Origin: Pelagimonas sp017744045
Lineage (GTDB): Bacteria; Pseudomonadota; Alphaproteobacteria; Rhodobacterales; Rhodobacteraceae
DNA length: 64,000 nucleotides
Reading direction: 5' to 3' (one strand)
NCBI RefSeq assembly: GCF_017744045.1
Contig: NZ_JAGHRD010000003.1
Position numbers and translations under genes: made by a program. Positions within the stretch are counted from its first letter, which is position 1; every line of letters begins with the position of its first letter. This document shows positions 37,315 through 44,684 of this stretch, in pieces. The notes beneath the pieces are model-generated. The model saw only the letters and a list, made by a program, of their open reading frames with translations, searched no databases and was not told the origin of the DNA.

Positions 37315-37725
37315 TTACCGCTTCTCTTGGATGCTCTCGATATATTCCAGCAAAGCCAGAAGCTTACGCGGTGTTGGCGTTTCGATCCCGTCGCCGCTAT
37401 CATAGGGGATCAGGTCACCCTCGAGCAGCGCGCCGAATTCTGGCATGCCCGGCCCGGCAATGTCGGAGCGCGCATAGCCATCAATGGTGGATAACACCTT
37501 GGATTTCGGGAATTTATCGCCATGGCGCACTTGGATCAAAGTCAGATCCTTGGGCGTTTTTTCCATCGCCCGCGCCATAGGCCCCTCACCCTTGCCATTC
37601 GCCCCGTGGCAACTTGCGCAATTTTCCATGAAAAGCGCTTTGCCATCAGAGGCTTGCGGCATTTCCGCCTCAACACAGGCCAGCAAGGCCAAACAAGCGG
37701 TCAAGCCACTGAAAACCCTTATCAT
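37315..37725 (-). CDS. Lipoprotein cytochrome c, second of a tandem pair
   Basis: A 136-residue single-haem class I cytochrome c. The N-terminus ends in a lipobox (LALLAC), so it is anchored in a membrane facing the periplasm. The haem site is CASCH, and the distal Met is probably in GPGMPEFGALL. Start ATG 37725 has AGGAGACG upstream. It is similar over its full length to its upstream neighbour (GMPEFG/LMPEFG and the ending TPR-LL--EYI/AYV), so the two arose by duplication. They probably pass electrons between a dehydrogenase and an oxidase; the partner is not evident here. Confidence 0.88.
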   Translation of the reverse strand: MIRVFSGLTACLALLACVEAEMPQASDGKALFMENCASCHGANGKGEGPMARAMEKTPKDLTLIQVRHGDKFPKSKVLSTIDGYARSDIAGPGMPEFGALLEGDLIPYDSGDGIETPTPRKLLALLEYIESIQEKR

Positions 37726-37726
37726 T

Positions 37727-38137
37727 TTACGTCTCCTGCAAGGTTTTGACATAGGCGACAATATCCAACAATGCCCGGGGCGTTAAGGTCTTTTCGCCAC
37801 TGGGCGACACCCATTCCACCTGTTCCCCTTCGAGCAAGGGGCCGAATTCCGGCATCAGGCCTTGGTGAAATTTCCCCGGATATCCATAGACTTGCACCAT
37901 GACGCGCTCGGTTGGGAACACGCCATCATTGCTGGCGCTGAGTTGTGACAGGTCGGCAGGAGCGACTGGTAAACTTTGTGCTAACGGCCCATCCGCAACA
38001 CCTCTAACCCCATGACAAGAAACGCAAAAGCTTGTGTAGAGGTCTTTTCCACGCCGCTCGGACTCCGTCTCCATTTCGCCGCAGGCCACCACGCCAACCA
38101 GCGCCGCAGCCCCCAGAATCCCTAATAATATCCGCAT
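37727..38137 (-). CDS. Lipoprotein cytochrome c, first of a tandem pair
   Basis: A 136-residue single-haem cytochrome c with a lipobox VVAC after a hydrophobic leader (MRILLGILGAAALVGVVAC), haem site CVSCH followed by GVRG, and a likely Met ligand in GLMPEFGPLLEG. The start is placed at MRIL; the longer frame adds 17 Gln/Arg-rich residues with no signal character. Its stop is one base from the start of the second cytochrome. An FNR-type box lies about 63 bases upstream of its start, so oxygen-dependent regulation is plausible. Confidence 0.87.
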   Translation of the reverse strand: MRILLGILGAAALVGVVACGEMETESERRGKDLYTSFCVSCHGVRGVADGPLAQSLPVAPADLSQLSASNDGVFPTERVMVQVYGYPGKFHQGLMPEFGPLLEGEQVEWVSPSGEKTLTPRALLDIVAYVKTLQET

Positions 38138-38199
38138 CTTAGCTCGCCCCCTTTGTCCTTGTCCTAGCTGTATTCTACTCTGCCCCACGCTGTACAGAC

Positions 38200-38213
38200 T
38201 TGATCTACATCAG
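38200..38213. promoter_or_regulatory. FNR/FnrL-type box upstream of cytochrome pair
   Basis: TTGAT-CTAC-ATCAG against the FNR consensus TTGAT-N4-ATCAA, a single mismatch. It lies between divergent cytochrome c (start 38137) and the DMT-family gene (start 38272) and could serve either. Confidence 0.5.
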
Positions 38214-38271
38214 CCCCCTCGACAACCGCCCAAATCCATGCTCAAGTCTATGAAAACCAACAGGATTTTCG

Positions 38272-38706
38272 ATGACTCATTACGCGTTAACCATGCTCGC
38301 CGCCGGGATAGGCATCCCGGTCTTAGCCGCCCTGAACGCCGCGCTTGGTGTGCGGTTGGGATCGCCCGTCTCCGCCGCTATGATCTTGTTTTTCATAGCC
38401 ATTCTCAGCACATCCCTGGTCTGGTTCACCCTCGGCCGCCCCAGCCTGACCGAGGCCGTAGCTGCCCCCAAACACCTCTTCCTCGCCGGCGTCCTGATCG
38501 CCTTCTACGTACTCTCCATCACCTTCGTCGCCCCAAAATTCGGCGTCGGAAATGCGGTGTTTTTTGTCCTGCTCGGCCAGTTGATCAGCACGGCCGCAAT
38601 CGACCATTTCGGGTTGTTCGGAGCCAAGGTCACTCCGCTGAACCTGATGCGTGCAACGGGAATTTCTGTTATGGTTCTAGGGGTTTGGATCACGCAACGC
38701 GCCTGA
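38272..38706 (+). CDS. DMT-superfamily small transporter (DUF606/YdcZ type)
   Basis: A 144-residue inner-membrane protein with about five hydrophobic segments. Family marks: the N-terminal PVLAALNAALGVRLGSPVSAAMI, the middle GVLIAFYVLSITFVAPKFGVGNAVFFVLLGQLISTAAIDHFGLFG, and the terminal GISVMVLGVWIT. Members of this group are single-repeat DMT proteins that probably dimerise, and their substrates are unknown. It is transcribed alone; its stop is three bases from the convergent lolD end. Confidence 0.87.
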   Translation: MTHYALTMLAAGIGIPVLAALNAALGVRLGSPVSAAMILFFIAILSTSLVWFTLGRPSLTEAVAAPKHLFLAGVLIAFYVLSITFVAPKFGVGNAVFFVLLGQLISTAAIDHFGLFGAKVTPLNLMRATGISVMVLGVWITQRA

Positions 38707-38709
38707 TCC

Positions 38710-39393
38710 TCAGTCTTCGCGCAGCAGCCCGGCTTCAAGATGCACGCAGCGATCCATACGCGCGGCAAGCTCGAGGTTATGCGTCGCGATCAAGGCGGAC
38801 AGACCGGTATCGCGCACAAGCGCCATGAGGGCCGCAAACACCCGATCCGAGGTTTCAGGGTCAAGGTTCCCGGTCGGTTCATCCGCCAAAAGCAGTTTAG
38901 GCGCATTGGCCATGGCTCGGCAAAAGGCCACACGCTGTTGTTCCCCACCAGACAAGGCTCCGGGCCGGTGCTCGGCCCGGTCTTTCACCCCGACACTGTC
39001 CAACAAATCAAGGCCCCGTGCCTGCGCGGCACCGCGCCCGACACCATTGGCCAATTGCGGCAGAACCACATTTTCAAGCGCTGTGAACTCGGGCAGAAGG
39101 TGATGAAATTGATAGACAAATCCAACCTCAGAGCGACGCATCGCCGTGCGCCTGCGGTCAGAGCGCCCCTGCATCGCCTCGCCTGAGATTTCCACACTTC
39201 CAGCCGTAGGCGTGTCCAACAAACCCGCGATATGCAGCAGCGTCGACTTCCCAGCACCAGAGGGCGCAACCAGAGCCACGACCTCGCCGCGACCCAGCTC
39301 CAAATCGGCACCGCGCAAGACCTGGACTTCGCCCGCTTCGCCCCGGTTATAGGTCTTTTCAATCCCTTTCAGGCGCAACACGAGATCAGACAT
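38710..39393 (-). CDS. lolD: Lipoprotein-releasing ABC transporter ATP-binding protein LolD
   Basis: A 227-residue ABC ATPase. Walker A APSGAGKST, Q-loop in VGFVYQFHHLLPEF, signature LSGGEQQRVAFCRAMA, Walker B LLLADEPTGNLD. The Phe/His-rich Q-loop stretch and adjacency to a LolC/E permease identify LolD, which powers extraction of lipoproteins from the inner membrane toward LolA. Start ATG 39393 (MSDLVLRL); upstream open frame is only the palindromic repeat. It is second in the lolC-lolD pair, separated by a 98-base gap carrying repeat copy 2. Confidence 0.93.
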   Translation of the reverse strand: MSDLVLRLKGIEKTYNRGEAGEVQVLRGADLELGRGEVVALVAPSGAGKSTLLHIAGLLDTPTAGSVEISGEAMQGRSDRRRTAMRRSEVGFVYQFHHLLPEFTALENVVLPQLANGVGRGAAQARGLDLLDSVGVKDRAEHRPGALSGGEQQRVAFCRAMANAPKLLLADEPTGNLDPETSDRVFAALMALVRDTGLSALIATHNLELAARMDRCVHLEAGLLRED

Positions 39394-39421
39394 GATCAGC
39401 CTCCACAACAAGGGACCGCAT

Positions 39422-39468
39422 CCAAATTCCGTCGACGGAATTTGCAAAACTTTTGCAAAAGTTTTGGG
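39422..39468. repeat. Double-palindrome intergenic repeat, copy 2
   Basis: AAATTCCGTCGACGGAATTT (39424-39443) plus a perfect 22-base palindrome (39445-39466, half-site CAAAACTTTTG). It lies between lolC and lolD within one transcription unit, so it would appear as tandem hairpins in that mRNA. Confidence 0.8.
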
Positions 39469-39491
39469 CGCTTGCCACCCGCGCAGCATTT

Positions 39492-40817
39492 TTATTCATA
39501 GCGCAGCGCCTCGACGGGGTTCATCCGCGCCGCGCGGCGGGCCGGGAAGATTGTCACGATAAAGGACAGGCCCAAGGACAGGCCAACTGCTGACAGGACA
39601 TCGCCCATTTGCAGCTTGGCTGGCAGTGCATAAATGCCGCGAATGGACGGATCCCAGACACCGCCCCCGGCAACGTAATTCACAAAGGCAAAGATCGGAT
39701 CGATATAGATCGCAAACAGGCAGCCCAGGATCACCCCGGCCAACGTCCCCAGTATCCCGGTAAAGGCCCCACAGATAAAGAATACCCGCATGACCGAGCC
39801 TTCGGTCAGCCCCATCGTACGCAATATCCCAATGTCGCGGCCTTTGTTTTTCACCAGCATGATCAGCCCCGACACGATGTTCATGGTGGCGATCAACACC
39901 AGCACCGAAAGGATCACAAACATCACATTATCTTCGATCTCAAGCGCGCGCAGAAACCCACCCGAGGCATCCTGCCAGGTCCAGATCAGCGCCCCTGCCC
40001 CAGCGGCCTGGGCCACGGGGGTGGACAGGGTTTCAACCGCTTCGGGATCGGTGACGATCACCTCAAGCTCATCCGCGACACCTTCGCGATTGAAATAGAG
40101 CTGCGCCTCGGCAAAGGGCATATAGACCCGTGTCTTATCAATATCATAGCGCCCGGCGGTGAAGACATAGACAACCTCATAGGCCTTGATCCGAGGCGAG
40201 GTGCCAAAGGCGGTTTTCACCCCGTTGGGCGAAATCAGTTTGATCGTGTCGCCCACGCCGACCCCCAGCGTCAGAGCGACGCCGGAGCCGATGGCGATCC
40301 CGTCGTCAAAGCGAGCAAGATCGCCGTGCCCGGTTTCGGGATCAGCGATGCGGCGGATCTTGGTAATGTCTTCGGCCTTGATCCCAAACACCTCGACCCC
40401 GGCATTGGAGCCGGTGACATTGGCCATGACCTGCCCTTTGACCAAAGGCGCAACGCGGGTCACGCCGGGTACCTGGCGTACCGCCTCGGCCATGCCTGCG
40501 TAATCCGGCAGGGTGCGGGTCGGGCGGTCATATTCGTCAAGACGCTGCATGTGGTACACGGTCAGATGCGCGTTGCTGCCCAAGATCGTATCAACAAATT
40601 CCGCGCGAAATCCCGAACGCACCGCCAGGGTCGCGATCAAGGCAAAGACCGCCAGAGTAATCCCGATCAGGCTGATCCAGGTCATGACGCTAACGCCACC
40701 CTCGGCCCGTTTGGCGCGCAGATAGCGCCAGGCAATCATCCATTCATAAGGCGCGAAGGGCGCGGGTTGTCTGGTTTTGACGCTGCTGTTTCTGGGGCTA
40801 TCGGACCCGTTGGGCAT
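39492..40817 (-). CDS. lolC: Lipoprotein-releasing ABC transporter permease LolC/LolE
   Basis: A 441-residue permease with four membrane segments and a large periplasmic domain after the first, the MacB/FtsX topology. Characteristic stretches: YEWMIAWRYLRAKRAEGGVSVMTWISLIGI at the N-terminus, NAHLTVYH, IEDNVMFVILSVLVLIATMNIVSGLIMLVKNKGRDIGILRTMG and the terminal PARRAARMNPVEALRYE. With LolD it extracts outer-membrane lipoproteins. Many alphaproteobacteria have a single LolC/E-type permease here (sometimes called LolF), so the symbol is approximate. Confidence 0.92.
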   Translation of the reverse strand: MPNGSDSPRNSSVKTRQPAPFAPYEWMIAWRYLRAKRAEGGVSVMTWISLIGITLAVFALIATLAVRSGFRAEFVDTILGSNAHLTVYHMQRLDEYDRPTRTLPDYAGMAEAVRQVPGVTRVAPLVKGQVMANVTGSNAGVEVFGIKAEDITKIRRIADPETGHGDLARFDDGIAIGSGVALTLGVGVGDTIKLISPNGVKTAFGTSPRIKAYEVVYVFTAGRYDIDKTRVYMPFAEAQLYFNREGVADELEVIVTDPEAVETLSTPVAQAAGAGALIWTWQDASGGFLRALEIEDNVMFVILSVLVLIATMNIVSGLIMLVKNKGRDIGILRTMGLTEGSVMRVFFICGAFTGILGTLAGVILGCLFAIYIDPIFAFVNYVAGGGVWDPSIRGIYALPAKLQMGDVLSAVGLSLGLSFIVTIFPARRAARMNPVEALRYE

Positions 40818-40998
40818 CTTGGCCTCTTTTCGCTACTCCCTTTCGCTTGACCAGTTTGCACGCACAGGGTCAAGCGCGCATCTGATCACGGCGTGGTTTC
40901 TGGCAAAGATGTGCTGGTTTTCCCGCAATCCGCTGCGCAAACCCGTCGCACTTGGCTTCCCCCTTGCCCAAGCGCCTGACTTGGCCAATAACCCGAGC

Positions 40999-42111
40999 AT
41001 GACCGGACCTCGCTACACCTCGCTGATCGCCTCGCTTCCTGAAACCGTGCCGTTTGTCGGCCCTGAAGTGCAGGAACGCGCCCGTGGCGCGGCGTTTGAT
41101 GCGCGATTGGGGGCAAATGAGAATATGTTCGGCCCCTCGCCCAAGGCGGTTGATGCTTTGCAGAGAGCGGCGGGGGAAACTTGGAAATATGGTGATTCCA
41201 GCAGCTTTGATCTGCGCGACGGGTTGGCAGATCATATTGGCTGTGGCCCGGGAAACCTGATTGTTGGCGAAGGCATTGATGGTCTGCTGGGCTATCTCGT
41301 GCGTTTGCTGATCGAACAAGGCGATGCGGTTGTGACCTCGGATGGGGCCTATCCGACCTTCAACTATCATGTGGCCGGGTTTGGTGGGCAGTTGCACAAG
41401 GTGCCTTACCGCGATGATCGCGAAGACTTGCCCGCGCTTCTGGCCAAGGCCGCAGAAGAGGCGGCCAAGCTGGTCTATTTTGCCAATCCAGACAATCCAA
41501 TGGGCAGTTGGGTCAACGGGGCCGAGATCGAAGCGGCGCTGGATCAGATCCCCGAGGGCTGCCTGCTGATCCTTGACGAAGCCTATATTGAGTTCGCGCC
41601 AGCGGGCGTTGCCCCCAAGATCGCCTTTGACGATCCGCGCGTGATCCGCTTTCGCACCTTTTCCAAGGCCTATGGCATGGCCGGGGCGCGGGTTGGCTAT
41701 GGCATCGGACATCCGGCGCTGATCACCGCCTTTGACAAGATACGCAATCATTTTGGCATGAACCGGGCCGCGCAGGTCGGGGCGCTTGCCGCACTCATGG
41801 ATCAGGCTGGGTTGCAGGAAATCCTGGTTCAGGTCGCGCAATCCAAGGCCGAGATCGCCCGGATCGCCCAAGAAAACGGCCTTGAGCCCCTGCCCTCGGC
41901 CAGCAATTTCGTGACGATTGATTGCGGGACGGATGGTGATTTTGCCCGCGCGGTTCTGGCCAGTTTGGTGGCGGATGGGGTCTTTGTGCGCATGCCTTTT
42001 GTCGCGCCTCAGGATCGTTGCATCCGGGTTAGCGCCGGCCGCCCCGAGGATATGGCGGCCTTTGCGCGCGCCCTGCCAAAGGCTTTGGCCAAAGCGCGCG
42101 AAACCGGCTGA
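40999..42111 (+). CDS. HisC-like PLP-dependent aminotransferase
   Basis: A 370-residue fold-type I aminotransferase. ANENMFGPSP near the N-terminus, VVTSDGAYPTFNYHVAGFG, YFANPDNPMGSWV, LILDEAYIEFA (PLP Asp) and FRTFSKAYGMAGARVGY with the PLP-binding Lys. This is the class I/II histidinol-phosphate aminotransferase type, although such genes outside his operons often act on aromatic amino acids or cobalamin threonine phosphate. ATG 40999 (MTGPRYTSL) is preferred; the 74 residues upstream in frame overlap the divergent lolC gene. No strong ribosome binding site is visible. Confidence 0.88.
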   Translation: MTGPRYTSLIASLPETVPFVGPEVQERARGAAFDARLGANENMFGPSPKAVDALQRAAGETWKYGDSSSFDLRDGLADHIGCGPGNLIVGEGIDGLLGYLVRLLIEQGDAVVTSDGAYPTFNYHVAGFGGQLHKVPYRDDREDLPALLAKAAEEAAKLVYFANPDNPMGSWVNGAEIEAALDQIPEGCLLILDEAYIEFAPAGVAPKIAFDDPRVIRFRTFSKAYGMAGARVGYGIGHPALITAFDKIRNHFGMNRAAQVGALAALMDQAGLQEILVQVAQSKAEIARIAQENGLEPLPSASNFVTIDCGTDGDFARAVLASLVADGVFVRMPFVAPQDRCIRVSAGRPEDMAAFARALPKALAKARETG

Positions 42112-42236
42112 GGGTTGGGCTTAACCAAAAATTGACACCTGCGGGGCAATCTGGAGGGCACACGCTGCCAACGCCATATGTCTGCCCGCAGCCCATTCGG
42201 ACCGCGAGCCTTTGGCCCATCACAGGAGCCGGTCCC

Positions 42237-42494
42237 ATGCATGATGCTGACCCTCGCCCATCTGGCCCGCAGGTAAACGGGTCAAACTCCGTTGCAAATC
42301 TGATCTTGATCTTTGCCAATATGATTTGGATTTTTCTGGTGATCTGGTCGACCTGGGGGATTGGGGCGGTGATGATCCTTGGCGCAGCTTTGAACCATCT
42401 GATCACCCGCTACGAATTTGGCCTGCGGCGAGAGGCGGCTGGCATCAACGCTCAAGACGACAGCGATGATGACCCAAGGCAACCCCAGACCTGA
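42237..42494 (+). CDS. Small membrane protein, unknown function
   Basis: An 85-residue protein with two hydrophobic segments joined by a Gly turn (LILIFANMIWIFLVIWSTWGIGAVMILGAALNHLI), then a charged, acidic cytosolic tail ending DDSDDDPRQPQT. The start ATG 42237 has AGGAG nine bases upstream. The frame continues 35 codons further upstream, but the extension is Pro/Gly-rich and lacks a start with a ribosome binding site. I do not recognise a family. It lies after the aminotransferase and before repeat copy 3. Confidence 0.6.
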   Translation: MHDADPRPSGPQVNGSNSVANLILIFANMIWIFLVIWSTWGIGAVMILGAALNHLITRYEFGLRREAAGINAQDDSDDDPRQPQT

Positions 42495-42529
42495 CATCCA
42501 TATCCGCCTTTGCGCGCACGGCAGGCGCT

Positions 42530-42577
42530 GACAAAAGTTTTGCAAAACTTTTGCAAATTCCGTGCACGGAATTTGGA
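42530..42577. repeat. Double-palindrome intergenic repeat, copy 3 (inverted)
   Basis: A perfect 22-base palindrome (42532-42553, half-site CAAAAGTTTTG) followed by AAATTCCGTGCACGGAATTT (42555-42574). Relative to copies 1 and 2 the centre is GTGCAC instead of GTCGAC; both centre bases changed and the dyad is kept. It lies between convergent genes. Confidence 0.8.
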
Positions 42578-42601
42578 TGCGCGGGCCTGCCGGACCTTCT
42601 T

Positions 42602-43801
42602 CTAAACTGATGAAGCGGCACTGATCACCTGCGCCGCAGCCGCAACCCCACCCGGGTTGTGCGCGATGCCCAAAGCATCAAGCCCAGCCTCGACACTGCC
42701 AAGCATGCCCAGAACCATGGTCGCGTTCAAATGCCCCATATGGCCAAATCGGAACACACCGGCACCGGTCGGGTCAGCCTCGGTTCCCATGCCCAGCCCG
42801 ATCCCCAAGGTGACCCCGGCATTGGTGCTGCACCACTCCCGCAGCCTGTCGCCATCCGGCGCACCGATCTTGACCGTTGTCACCGCATAAGAGCGCTGCG
42901 CGGGGTCAGCCACATTCAGCGCCATGGGGCTGCCCCAATGCTCAACCGCTGCCCAGATCGACTGGGCCAGTGCCTTGTGCCGCGCCCAGACAGCTTCGAT
43001 CCCTTCGGCTTTGATCATGCCCAGCGCAACCTCCAACGCATAAAGGTGATGCGTCGGCGCTGTGCCGCCAAAATACTGATAGAATATCTCGGGCTCGACC
43101 CGCGGCTGCCAGTCCCAATAGCCAGACACCCGGGCCAACGCCTGACGTGCCACCATGGCTCGGTCATTGAACCAGACAAAACCCAGCCCCGGAGGCACCA
43201 TCAGCCCCTTTTGACTGGCCGAGATCAGAACATCTACACCCCAATCATCCATGCGCATTTCATCACAGCCCAGCGAGGCGACGCAATCCGCCATCAGCAG
43301 AGCCGGATGGCCAACCTCATCCAGGACCTGACGCAAAGCTTTGATATCACTGCGCAAAGAGGTCGAGGTATCGGTATGCACCGCCAGAACAGCTTTGATC
43401 TTTTGCCCCTTATCGGCCAAAAGCGCCGCGCGCACCTGTTCAGGATCAATAGGCGTCTGACGCCCGTGATCGATCAACTCGACCTCAACCCCCAGCTTTT
43501 GCGCCATGTCCGCCCAGCCAAAGCCGAACACCCCCATGACCGGAGCCAGAACCTTGTCACCCGGTTGCACGACATTGCTCAGCGAGGCCTCCCAAACGCC
43601 ATGGCCATTGGCGATGTAAATCGCCACCTGGTGCTGCGTCTGAGCGACATATTTCAGATTGCGCACCAGACCCTCGGTCAGCACCCGCAACTCATCTGAA
43701 TAGATATCCGGCGCAGGCCGCATCATCGCCTGCAAAACCGCATCCGGCATGACAGAAGGCCCCGGCAGGGCCATATGAAGGCGCCCATTGGCAAGTGACA
43801 T
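42602..43801 (-). CDS. Class V aminotransferase (alanine/serine-glyoxylate type)
   Basis: A 399-residue fold-type I PLP enzyme: MALPGPSVMPDAVLQAMMRP start, YIANGHGVWEASLSNVVQPGDKVL, MADCVASLGCDEMRMDDWGVDVLISASQKGLMVPPGLGFVWF with the PLP Lys in SQKG, and the closing FRFGHMGHLNATMVLGML. These features fit alanine- or serine-glyoxylate aminotransferases, used in photorespiratory-type or serine-cycle metabolism, and PucG-like purine catabolism. The start at MSLANGRLHM removes 73 non-conserved upstream residues that overlap the divergent phosphatase leader. Confidence 0.9.
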   Translation of the reverse strand: MSLANGRLHMALPGPSVMPDAVLQAMMRPAPDIYSDELRVLTEGLVRNLKYVAQTQHQVAIYIANGHGVWEASLSNVVQPGDKVLAPVMGVFGFGWADMAQKLGVEVELIDHGRQTPIDPEQVRAALLADKGQKIKAVLAVHTDTSTSLRSDIKALRQVLDEVGHPALLMADCVASLGCDEMRMDDWGVDVLISASQKGLMVPPGLGFVWFNDRAMVARQALARVSGYWDWQPRVEPEIFYQYFGGTAPTHHLYALEVALGMIKAEGIEAVWARHKALAQSIWAAVEHWGSPMALNVADPAQRSYAVTTVKIGAPDGDRLREWCSTNAGVTLGIGLGMGTEADPTGAGVFRFGHMGHLNATMVLGMLGSVEAGLDALGIAHNPGGVAAAAQVISAASSV

Positions 43802-43952
43802 TGGCAAATCCTTTGAAACAGCGACCATTCCCGACAAATCGGCCCTGGCAACTTTGGGGCAGAGTACCGCTGCGTTAGGGATCGTCAATAGCGCGAATGC
43901 TTGCCAGTTGCGCGCGCAAGGCTTAAACCGCGCATCTGAAGCTAAGGGACGA

Positions 43953-44684
43953 ATGATGCTGGCGAAACTCTGGACGAAACTCGACGATGCCGAGCGCCGC
44001 CTGCGCCGCTCCTTTGGCAAGGATATTTCGACACAATCGGGACGGCGATGGGCGAAGCTGCATTATCACCTGTTCGATCATGCGTTTCTGCGCGTCTTTT
44101 GGACCAACTTTTTTGAAGTTGCCCCAAATGTGTGGCGCTCGAACCAGCCCACCCATGCGCGGTTTGAAAAATATGCCAAGATGGGCATCAAAACCGTCAT
44201 CAACCTGCGTGGCGAAGACAAATTTTCCTATTACCTCTTTGAAAAAGAGAGCTGCGAACAGTTGGGGCTGACCCTGGTCAATGCCAAACTCTGGGCGCGC
44301 AACGCGGCCTCGGCGAGAAAGATCATCCCGGTGATCGACGCCCTGCGCGAAGCCGAACGTCCGATGATGTTTCACTGCAAATCCGGGGCTGATCGCGCCG
44401 GATTTGTTGCGGCGATGTATTTGATGATTTTCGAAGGGGCCAGCGTTCAGGAAGCCAAGGAACAGCTCAGCCTGAAATACATCCATCTCGACTTTACCAA
44501 AACCGGGGTGCAAGACTATATCCTGCGTGTCTACGAAGCGCGGTTGCAACTGGGTGACATCGGGTTCGAAGATTGGATCCGCACCGAATATGCCGCTACG
44601 CCCATTCAGGAAGGCTGGGACAACAAGGTGCCGGAACTCGAGATTGCCAAAAATCTGATGACCCCTGGGCAGACCAATGCCTGA
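43953..44684 (+). CDS. Tyrosine/dual-specificity phosphatase family protein
   Basis: A 243-residue protein with the Cx5R active site HCKSGADRAG (Cys142, Arg148) and the general-acid loop region upstream (INLRGEDKFSYYLFEKESCEQLG). The N-terminal about 50 residues are basic and amphipathic, and the RSNQPTHARFEKYAKMGIKTVINLRG segment matches bacterial DSP-type phosphatases. AAGGGA precedes the first of two adjacent ATGs. The stop overlaps the start of an MsbA-like ABC exporter by eight bases, so the two act together; dephosphorylation of a lipid or polysaccharide precursor is possible, as an inference. Confidence 0.85.
   Translation: MMLAKLWTKLDDAERRLRRSFGKDISTQSGRRWAKLHYHLFDHAFLRVFWTNFFEVAPNVWRSNQPTHARFEKYAKMGIKTVINLRGEDKFSYYLFEKESCEQLGLTLVNAKLWARNAASARKIIPVIDALREAERPMMFHCKSGADRAGFVAAMYLMIFEGASVQEAKEQLSLKYIHLDFTKTGVQDYILRVYEARLQLGDIGFEDWIRTEYAATPIQEGWDNKVPELEIAKNLMTPGQTNA

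Noticed and set aside
39609..40850. A 413-codon plus-strand open frame opposite lolC.
   Set aside because: Shadow of the LolC/E permease; composition Asp/Gly/His-rich with no family features.
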